Shown here in pieces: positions 40,533-47,067 of a stretch of DNA of 47,067 nt; the stretch's first letter is position 1; each line of letters starts with the position of its first letter. A program made the translations under genes and the position numbers. Origin of the DNA: Candidatus Fimenecus excrementavium (lineage in GTDB: Bacteria; Bacillota; Clostridia; Oscillospirales; Acutalibacteraceae); contig DVGI01000046.1 of NCBI GenBank assembly GCA_018712805.1, positions 1 through 47,067 on the forward strand, read 5' to 3'. Under the pieces are notes generated by a model that was given only the letters and a program-made list of their open reading frames with translations, did no database searches and had not been told where the DNA came from.

Positions 40533-42161
40533 TTATTCGCCGAGAATCAGGCGAATCTGTCTTTTTACGCCGCCGGTAAAATCATGTTGTTCCATAGCTT
40601 TGCGCATTTCCTGCCGCAGCAAATCACTTTCCGCAAGCAGTTCAAATGCCTTTAACAGCGTCTGCGGCTGCACGCGGGCACCAAGCCCCAAGTTGAAGAA
40701 ACCGTTTTTCATTTGGGCAAAGGTTTGCGCGGTTTCCCGCTCATTTTGCGCCATAACAATAGACGGCACGCAAAGGCTTGCAAGCTCATAAACCGTTCGC
40801 CCTTGCGACGTGAATGCAATGTCTGCTTTTTCCATATATTCGCTGACATACTGCACATTTTCTTCGACAAAAATACGTTTATCGGGTTTTGCCACAATGC
40901 CGTTTGCGGCACAGTCGAAACCGGCACCCGGTACAAAATAAAAGGAAACGCCGTCGTATTTGTCATAAACTTGGTTTGCCAGATCATATACCTTGCGCGT
41001 AAGGCCAGACGGGTCCGTACCGCCGAACAGCACCAAAACATTTTGCACGGTCTCGGAAAACGGTTTGACTTTGGCGATGGCAAATTCATCGCGCAGGCTG
41101 ATATAATCCTCTCCGGAAAAAACATTTTTGCCGTTGATTCGATTGCCGCCGAGCGGGTTAATAACCGCGTCGGCAAACACGGCGCCGTCACCCATATCGT
41201 CCATCGTCACTACGCGGCCGCAATGCTGCTTCAGCGTTTTTACATAAGCCGCGGTGGTGTCGCCGCAGTGATGCACCAAAATATCTGCCGGATTTTCGGA
41301 AAGGTAAGCAAACAGCGCTTCGTCATCGGCAATGGTAATCAGCGGAAAATTGCTCGCCTGAATTTTTAAAAGCCCCGCCGCACAGTCGGCACGCGTCACA
41401 AAAACAATATCGTGCCCGAACAAATTATAAGCCAAAGTCAAGCAATCGTTTACACGCTCAAGCCCGGTTTGGGCAGTGCCGTCCACGCGCATCACAATTT
41501 TTTTGCGTTTCAGGAAATTTTCACAAACAAGCCAATCGCCGATGGTGTCAATATCCACAGCTTCCTGCGCCGGAATTTCATAAACCGATACCTTTTTGCC
41601 GATACGGCTGTTTTCCGTCACGTTTTCACGTCGGCTGATAAAAAATGCGCCGGCTTCGAGATAATTCGGTTCCAGCTGTTGGCGGTTCAACCGTTTTTTA
41701 TACAGCGGGAAAAAGCCGTTTTCATTTTTAGACCAAGCCAAATGCGGCTGATTGGTAGCACTGATAAAGGTATCATATTCGCTTGTAAAGAACGAACAAA
41801 TGGCTTCGTTTAACGTTCCGGCGGTCAAAAGCGGCGAAGTCGGCTGTAACGTAATGACCACGTCATAACGAATATTTTTGAGCGCTTCCATTTGCACAAC
41901 CGCATCGTAAATCACCGGGTCCAGCGTCACCGCATCCTGTGCAAGCTTTGCGCTGCGGCGCAGCGGATAGGCATTGTATTTTTTTGCAATGGTTAAAATC
42001 TCGTCATCATCACTGCTGACCACCACGTCGCTGATTGCCGCACAAGCGTTGGCGTTTTGAATGGCGTAAGCAATTAAGGGTTTGCCGTTCATCAGGCGAA
42101 CATTTTTTCTCGGAATTCCTTTCGAGCCGCCTCTGGCGGGAATAACTGCCAAAACATGCAT
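40533..42161 (-). CDS. Fusion of CMP-nonulosonate cytidylyltransferase (NeuA/SpsF-like) and PseG/SpsG-like domain
   Basis: 542 residues. Residues 1-225 are a cytidylyltransferase with VIPARGGSKGIPRKN, QPTSPLLTAGT and VDIDTIGDW. Residues 228-542 match PseG/SpsG glycosyltransferase-fold proteins: VLVLFGGTDPSGL and FTSQGRTVYELASLCVP. The PseG catalytic motif normally reads GxGHVxRCL; here it is TGLERVNDCL, with Glu in place of His, so hydrolase activity is doubtful. I start at ATG 42161, 8 nt behind GAGG, not at a TTG two codons earlier. It should supply CMP-activated acid from the NeuB product. Confidence 0.88.
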   Translation of the reverse strand: MHVLAVIPARGGSKGIPRKNVRLMNGKPLIAYAIQNANACAAISDVVVSSDDDEILTIAKKYNAYPLRRSAKLAQDAVTLDPVIYDAVVQMEALKNIRYDVVITLQPTSPLLTAGTLNEAICSFFTSEYDTFISATNQPHLAWSKNENGFFPLYKKRLNRQQLEPNYLEAGAFFISRRENVTENSRIGKKVSVYEIPAQEAVDIDTIGDWLVCENFLKRKKIVMRVDGTAQTGLERVNDCLTLAYNLFGHDIVFVTRADCAAGLLKIQASNFPLITIADDEALFAYLSENPADILVHHCGDTTAAYVKTLKQHCGRVVTMDDMGDGAVFADAVINPLGGNRINGKNVFSGEDYISLRDEFAIAKVKPFSETVQNVLVLFGGTDPSGLTRKVYDLANQVYDKYDGVSFYFVPGAGFDCAANGIVAKPDKRIFVEENVQYVSEYMEKADIAFTSQGRTVYELASLCVPSIVMAQNERETAQTFAQMKNGFFNLGLGARVQPQTLLKAFELLAESDLLRQEMRKAMEQHDFTGGVKRQIRLILGE

Positions 42162-42179
42162 ACTCAAAACCTCATTGAA

Positions 42180-43613
42180 TTAGAAAATACTTTTTTGTTT
42201 ATAGACACGCACGAGCAAATAGACACCGAGCACGGCGCCGATTCCCCAGCGAATATACCAGAAATCATAGAACAAATAGAACACACCGCACGTCACAAGC
42301 ACGGCAGCAATTCCGGGCAGGAACGTGGTGAACTTGTAATGATATTTTGCGCCTTTGATGAAATATTTCGCAATGAAATGGTGGAAAAAAAACAACAGCA
42401 CATAAGAGCCCATGGTCGCGATTGAAGCACCCGCAATGCCCCAAATCGGAATCATGAAATAGTTGGCAACGATGTTGACCAGCGCCGCAAGGCAAGTGCC
42501 CACCGCAATAATCTTGGTTTCTCGATGATAAAATTCATAATTCACCGGGAAACTGTAAAGGAAGACCATATAATAGGCCACGGTCATAATCGGAATCAGG
42601 TTGGTGCCGCTCCAGAAATCCTCGGAAGCAAACAATTTGACAACTTCCGGCGCCAACAGCATAAAGCCCATGGTCAATATGGTATAAAGAACCATGTAGT
42701 TGCGCGTCCGGCGGCGAATCGCATCCATTTCCCCGGCTTTCAAATGGTCGTAATACAGCGGCACCCAGGTGTTGTTCATCGCACTGTAAATAATATTGAT
42801 GATATGAACAAAGTTGAAGATAAAGCTGTAAATACCGACGGCGCCGTTGTCATTCATCAGCTTTTGGAGCATAATGCGGTCAGACTGCGCCAAGAGAATC
42901 TGTGAAAGATTGTGGAAAATCAACGGCAGGCACAGCGGAAGACAGAACCGCCAATAGTCTTTTCGATAGCCGGTTTTCCCTTTGGCGAAAATCTGAATGC
43001 CGAGAATAATACCGACCACCACATTGGGCACGGCGTAACCGATAATCCTGCCCCAATAGCGGTCTTCGAATGTGTCGATATTCATAATCAAAATTAAAGA
43101 AAGAAATACCGACACTAAGGTAACCACCACGGAGACCAAGAAATTTAACGAAGCCTGCTTGTGGTGGATATATTTCATCGTGACAAAGTTGATAACGTAA
43201 GCCCCGAAACTTTGCGCCACGATTAGCAGAACGACAATTTTGTTGAACTGCATGAAAGCAGCAATCGGATTGATGAAAATAACAATCAATACCGTTAAAA
43301 CGGCTGACACCAGGCAAGAAAGAGAAAGAATGCTGGAATAGAATGCATCCAACTCTTTTTTGTCAATATGAACGCGGGCGGCGGCAATCGTACCACAGGT
43401 TTGAATGCCCATAACGATTGTCAGCACCTGCACCCAAGTGGTATACAGCGAAACCACGCCGTAGTTTTCCGTGCCCAGCATTCTTGTAAACACGGGAACG
43501 GTAAAGAAATTGACGCCGTTTAAAATGATTGGCCCCAGCATATTGAAAAAGGCAAGCTGGTTGGCGCTGGTGCCGGTCAGCAGTTTTTTAAGATTGAAAC
43601 GCTTTGTATCCAT
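42180..43613 (-). CDS. Wzx-type polysaccharide flippase (MOP superfamily)
   Basis: 477 residues with about 12 to 14 membrane helices. The start LGPIILNGVNFFTVPVFTRM followed by YGVVSLYTTWVQVL is typical of oligosaccharide flippases, as is the AAALVNIVANYFMIPxWG-like segment around residue 400. It probably moves lipid-linked repeat units outward before polymerisation. ATG 43613 follows GAGGCG. It starts 10 bp after the upstream fusion gene. Confidence 0.9.
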   Translation of the reverse strand: MDTKRFNLKKLLTGTSANQLAFFNMLGPIILNGVNFFTVPVFTRMLGTENYGVVSLYTTWVQVLTIVMGIQTCGTIAAARVHIDKKELDAFYSSILSLSCLVSAVLTVLIVIFINPIAAFMQFNKIVVLLIVAQSFGAYVINFVTMKYIHHKQASLNFLVSVVVTLVSVFLSLILIMNIDTFEDRYWGRIIGYAVPNVVVGIILGIQIFAKGKTGYRKDYWRFCLPLCLPLIFHNLSQILLAQSDRIMLQKLMNDNGAVGIYSFIFNFVHIINIIYSAMNNTWVPLYYDHLKAGEMDAIRRRTRNYMVLYTILTMGFMLLAPEVVKLFASEDFWSGTNLIPIMTVAYYMVFLYSFPVNYEFYHRETKIIAVGTCLAALVNIVANYFMIPIWGIAGASIATMGSYVLLFFFHHFIAKYFIKGAKYHYKFTTFLPGIAAVLVTCGVFYLFYDFWYIRWGIGAVLGVYLLVRVYKQKSIF

Positions 43614-43623
43614 ATTAACGCCT

Positions 43624-46191
43624 CTACATTTCGTTTGCGTCACCCAAGTCGTTTAACAGCTTTTGCAACGCCTCTAAAGATTCGGGCGTATAGATTTTTT
43701 GCGGATTGCTGTATAACGCTTTAAAATCATCAATGAACTTTTTGGTCCCCTGCCAAAAAGCATCGTCCAGATTGTTAAACAAAATCGGATAGGTACAAAT
43801 AATGGTCGGCTCCACATTTTTCAAGAGTTTCGGCATAAACTGCGCTGTGGAAAACGCGCCGATCAAAATATGCTCGTCGCCAATCTGCTTTACGCACTCG
43901 AGCTCCCACAAATTTCGGAATGTATCGGGACACATATTGTCAAAAGCGGCTGCGTTGTGGCGGGGATGAATGCGCGCCACAACCTCTGTTGAAAACGAGC
44001 GGACAAGCAAATCTTCAATTTTTTTCTCGTTTTCTTTCACAAACCCGTCTTTTTCATCGAGCGGCTGTGTCAAATAGACCGCCTTGTGTTCTTTATAAAT
44101 TTGATTGGGTTTATAGTCGAAAATCTTTTCAATGACGCTGAGATTTTCCGGCTTCACCATATCCAACCGACAGACTTTAGAATCAATTCGGTTTTTGGAA
44201 AGCTGCGGATTGGACAAATAGATTTCAGTCGGCTGAATGCTTAACGTATTGCCGAAGAAGAATTTATCAATCCATTTAAATATGCCTGTGGCGTAATCGT
44301 CCACGATATTCCCGAAATACGAGCCGATTCCGTCTTCAATCAGAAGCACTTGCGCGCGTGGATACGCCATATGCAAGCCGGTTGTGAACGAGGTCGGGAA
44401 ACTGACGCCGATATATGCATAGCTTTTTTTCGACATCGGAATTTTTTGCCGCGCGGCAGAACGAATCGCGTTGGCCGGCAAGAACAGCCGGAAAATCGTG
44501 ACAAACTTGTTCAGAACAGACGGGTATTTTTTATAAACGTCTATATCATACACGTTGTTAAATACGCCGCTTTCTTTCAGTCGCGCAGAAAGTTCATCTG
44601 AGCCTTTAAACTGGTGATACACATAAAGGTCGGCTTTCCCCTTACTGCCCTTTGTGTCATTCAAAACGAAATTTACACAGTTTAGCGTCTGCAAAGGGGT
44701 GTCAACGGCAAAGGCGAATTTTTCGGTGTTCGGAGCGCCTTCTTTCGCATAATCCTTACTGTAAGTATAAAGCTCGGCCAAAAGTGCAGCTAACCCCGTG
44801 TAAAGCCAGAAAATCGCACCGTACGGATCTTGTCGTGTATATAAAATGTGCGCTTCTACCATACCGTTGGCCGCGATAGTGCCCAAGGTGACAAACAACA
44901 CAGCTAATAACGAATAAAACTGTGTATCTTTTCTCCCTCGGAGCAGTGCAAAACCGATTTTCTTCACCAACAAAAGGGCGAAAATCAGAACCAATGCAAA
45001 ACCGACGATTCCGCTGTAAGCCGCAATGTGGATATACGCATTGTGTAAATTCCCGTTCGGTTTGTAAAGCCAAACCAACTCATTTTCATCTAAAACAGAC
45101 CGGTCGAACCGAACCGTGTCCTCTTCTTCCACCCACATATCTGCATAACCGAAAAGCGGGTGCTGCAGGAGCAGTTTTAAACTGCCGGTCCAAATGGTAA
45201 TACGACCGTTCGAAACATCGTCACCGGATTCAATCCGTTCAAACTGAATTTTTTGTTCTTCTTTTTCCTTGTCCGCTTCTACCGAAGCATTTCGGTCAAT
45301 AGCCTTGTCCACAACGCTCGGGACATAAGACATGACATAGCGGGTGCCATACATCACACCGCGCACACCGGCAATCATCACAACGGCAAAAACAATTGAT
45401 AACAATACCGCGGATACCGTCCCCTTTTTCAGCTGCATTTTGGGGAAGAAATAAACTACGGCGAACAAAATTGCAAATGCGACCAAGGTCAAGAAACCGC
45501 CGTTGGACAAAGTTAAGGAAAAATAAACGATTTGAACAATCAGGTTGACAATGTAAAACCCGTTAAACTTGATTTTGCCGTGTTTGATAATAGAATTCAT
45601 CAACATCGCGGACAAAGATATAACTGAAAACAGTGCGCCTGTGTTCGGGCTTGTGTAAACGCCGAACAAACGGTTTTCTAAAAAGCCCTGCCGGAAAGTC
45701 ATATCGCCGGATTTAAAGGAAAATGAAATCCGGAACATGAACATAATAATGGAAACCAGAGAAGATATGAAAACGATGATTAAAATAATTTTGTTAATAC
45801 GATACAGCTGTTTTTTGATGTCTTCGAAACTTTTTTTGCGGTCCTGACCGTATAAGACCAAAAGGCTGATGCACAAATAAACAAAGTGCTTCACACCCAT
45901 ATACAGGTTGTACCGAATATTGAGTAAAATGGAAATAACGTAAGCCGCAATAATGCAAAGCGGCAGCGCCCAGTAAATGCTTTTAAACATGCGCCGCTTT
46001 GTAAAAAACTCCCAAGCGACTAAACCGGCGCCCCAAACGAAGCACACTTTACTCAACGGATTGATAATTTGCCCTAAAATCGGAAAGAACCACAATATAC
46101 AGATGGTGATATAAATGTAGGCATAATTATCTGCATTTAAAAAGAAAGATGTAAATTTGTTCTTCATTAAAAACTTTTCAACTTTTTCCAT
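43624..46191 (-). CDS. Fusion of Wzy-like O-antigen polymerase/ligase and sialyltransferase-like domain
   Basis: 855 residues. Residues 1-480 form a Wzy/WaaL-like protein: about 11 membrane helices and a large outer loop containing GRITIWTGSLKLLLQHPLFG and NLHNAYIHIAAYSG. Residues about 490-855 (DNA below about 44736) are soluble and show the three marks of bacterial sialyltransferases of the GT38/GT52/GT80 kind: EDG (619-621, general base), HP (742-743, nucleotide binding) and a Ser/Thr pair in GAFST (781-782). The domain should use CMP-nonulosonate made by the two genes downstream. ATG 46191 follows CGGAG; a GTG at 46209 is open but has no site. Confidence 0.85.
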   Translation of the reverse strand: MEKVEKFLMKNKFTSFFLNADNYAYIYITICILWFFPILGQIINPLSKVCFVWGAGLVAWEFFTKRRMFKSIYWALPLCIIAAYVISILLNIRYNLYMGVKHFVYLCISLLVLYGQDRKKSFEDIKKQLYRINKIILIIVFISSLVSIIMFMFRISFSFKSGDMTFRQGFLENRLFGVYTSPNTGALFSVISLSAMLMNSIIKHGKIKFNGFYIVNLIVQIVYFSLTLSNGGFLTLVAFAILFAVVYFFPKMQLKKGTVSAVLLSIVFAVVMIAGVRGVMYGTRYVMSYVPSVVDKAIDRNASVEADKEKEEQKIQFERIESGDDVSNGRITIWTGSLKLLLQHPLFGYADMWVEEEDTVRFDRSVLDENELVWLYKPNGNLHNAYIHIAAYSGIVGFALVLIFALLLVKKIGFALLRGRKDTQFYSLLAVLFVTLGTIAANGMVEAHILYTRQDPYGAIFWLYTGLAALLAELYTYSKDYAKEGAPNTEKFAFAVDTPLQTLNCVNFVLNDTKGSKGKADLYVYHQFKGSDELSARLKESGVFNNVYDIDVYKKYPSVLNKFVTIFRLFLPANAIRSAARQKIPMSKKSYAYIGVSFPTSFTTGLHMAYPRAQVLLIEDGIGSYFGNIVDDYATGIFKWIDKFFFGNTLSIQPTEIYLSNPQLSKNRIDSKVCRLDMVKPENLSVIEKIFDYKPNQIYKEHKAVYLTQPLDEKDGFVKENEKKIEDLLVRSFSTEVVARIHPRHNAAAFDNMCPDTFRNLWELECVKQIGDEHILIGAFSTAQFMPKLLKNVEPTIICTYPILFNNLDDAFWQGTKKFIDDFKALYSNPQKIYTPESLEALQKLLNDLGDANEM

Positions 46192-46219
46192 ATCTATTCT
46201 CCGTGACACTACCCCTGTG

Positions 46220-47067
46220 TTATTTGTTCCGTTTTCTCACCCAACCGGCACGCAAATATAAAAGATAAGAAACGGGAGTAATTCCCGCAACATTCCACAT
46301 CATATTGAGCAAATGGTGATAGCTTCTTGCGGAATTTGCCAAAATCAATTTATACTTTTTCAAGACCTGTAAATACGCCTTTCGCTGTTCTTTCGGAAAA
46401 GACCACGTATCAAACAGGGCCGAAACATAAAGATTAGACATGTTTGTAAGCATCATATCCCGCGTCTTATCAGACAAGCCGTTTTGCTTTGCAAAATCTT
46501 CAATAAACGTGAAAACGCCAAGTTTGCTCTTAAAATTCTTTTCTGAAAAAGTTCCGGTAATAGAGCCGGCCCGATTTCTTCTGTAAACATAAACCGGGAA
46601 ATCCAAATATCCGACTTTTTCAGCGTGCAGTAAAACACGAGGTGTCCAGCGGGCATCTTCAAAGGTTACGCCCTCTTCAAAATACAGGTTGTTCGCCTCT
46701 AAATAAGATTTTTTAACCGTCTGCAAAACGGCATACCAATCGTAAACCCTGCCTGTCATCACATATTGCAGCAATGCTTCACCGGACAGGGACTCCACTT
46801 TTTCCCGCTCCAAATGATAACCGCAGTCATATTTTTCGCCGGTGGCGTCTTCCAAATTTTCATATAAGGACACCACAACATCATAAGCGCCTTTTTCAAT
46901 TTTGGAAAGCAGTTTTTCCACCGCTTCTTCCTTCAAAAAATCGTCGCTGTCTAAAAAATAAACATACTGCCCGGTTGCCTTTTGAATCCCGAAATTTCTG
47001 GCAGCAGAGAGCCCGCCGTTTTCTTTGGAATATGCGTGGATATAAGGATATTTCTCGGCGTAACGCT
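46220..47067 (-). CDS. GT2-family glycosyltransferase, incomplete (start beyond the window)
   Basis: The frame stays open to the right end of the window, so the N-terminal part of the GT-A fold is missing; about 282 residues are visible. SKENGGLSAARNFGI and YVYFLDSDDFL (DxD-type metal site) are hallmark GT2 motifs, followed by a C-terminal half with FEEGVTFEDARWTPRVL. It transfers one sugar to a polysaccharide repeat unit; donor and acceptor are unknown. It precedes the Wzy-sialyltransferase fusion by 28 bp. Confidence 0.88.
   Translation of the reverse strand, partial: RYAEKYPYIHAYSKENGGLSAARNFGIQKATGQYVYFLDSDDFLKEEAVEKLLSKIEKGAYDVVVSLYENLEDATGEKYDCGYHLEREKVESLSGEALLQYVMTGRVYDWYAVLQTVKKSYLEANNLYFEEGVTFEDARWTPRVLLHAEKVGYLDFPVYVYRRNRAGSITGTFSEKNFKSKLGVFTFIEDFAKQNGLSDKTRDMMLTNMSNLYVSALFDTWSFPKEQRKAYLQVLKKYKLILANSARSYHHLLNMMWNVAGITPVSYLLYLRAGWVRKRNK

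Noticed and set aside
1-47067. CRISPR arrays, prophage, insertion sequences, rRNA
   Set aside because: I saw no regularly spaced repeats, transposase or integrase genes, phage genes or rRNA segments.

Overview
The window looks like a chromosomal segment of a spore-forming, low-to-mid GC Firmicute, most likely a gut Clostridia of the Oscillospirales/Ruminococcaceae type. The grounds are the spoIIGA-sigE pair, an intact sigK, a BofC-like protein, strong GGAGG-type ribosome binding sites, sigma-A promoters with 17-bp spacers, several TTG/GTG starts, and glycoside hydrolases typical of gut commensals. The genus is inference. Almost all genes are on the minus strand; only the TtcA-like gene, the BofC-like gene and a YhcC-like radical SAM gene are on the plus strand.

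Layout by position. 1-420: no gene, three terminator hairpins and a pair of near-identical 20-bp direct repeats. 428-1274: rplM-rpsI with a clear promoter. 1519-2229: TtcA-like thiolase. 2497-3963: GH29 alpha-L-fucosidase. 4082-7142: three-gene GlpA-like / FAD-NAD oxidoreductase / DUF1667 redox operon. 7166-9010: MBOAT acyltransferase with a short DHHW-like partner that lacks its catalytic part. 9107-10676: sigE and spoIIGA. 10766-21488: one long operon reading pbp-pyrC-pyrF-carA-carB-pyrK-pyrD-ruvX. 21663-24672: BofC-like gene convergent with a GH63-type glycosidase. 24742-24816: tRNA-Gly(TCC). 24892-25578: sigK. 25711-26223: a 170-residue Amt-PII chimera behind an attenuator-like leader. 26552-28973: YhcC-like radical SAM and GH25 lysozyme. 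29066-33592: Cof-type HAD phosphatase and an 1178-residue double metallophosphoesterase. 33710-36169: DUF1003, DUF1648, SPFH and NfeD membrane proteins. 36462-38816: B12-binding radical SAM and pentapeptide-repeat protein. 38874-47067: surface polysaccharide cluster with nonulosonic acid (sialic-acid-like) genes, running off the right end.

The most unusual content is in the pyrimidine operon. The genes in the carA and carB positions keep the overall fold but have lost their catalytic residues. CarA has Gly, Thr and Ser in place of the Cys-His-Glu glutaminase triad. CarB has altered metal/ATP ligands in both ATP-grasp halves and lacks about 60 residues of the second one. Both reading frames are intact and translationally coupled between pyrF and pyrK, so they look like a maintained pseudo-carbamoyl-phosphate-synthase pair rather than decaying pseudogenes. 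I know of no described function for such a pair.

Other items deserving attention are the Amt-PII chimera, a Wzy polymerase fused to a sialyltransferase-like domain, a cytidylyltransferase fused to a PseG-like domain that lacks its catalytic His, and two places (spoIIGA and the GH25 gene) where the promoter of a gene lies inside the terminator hairpin of its upstream neighbour. All functional statements rest on reading motifs by eye; no database search was run.
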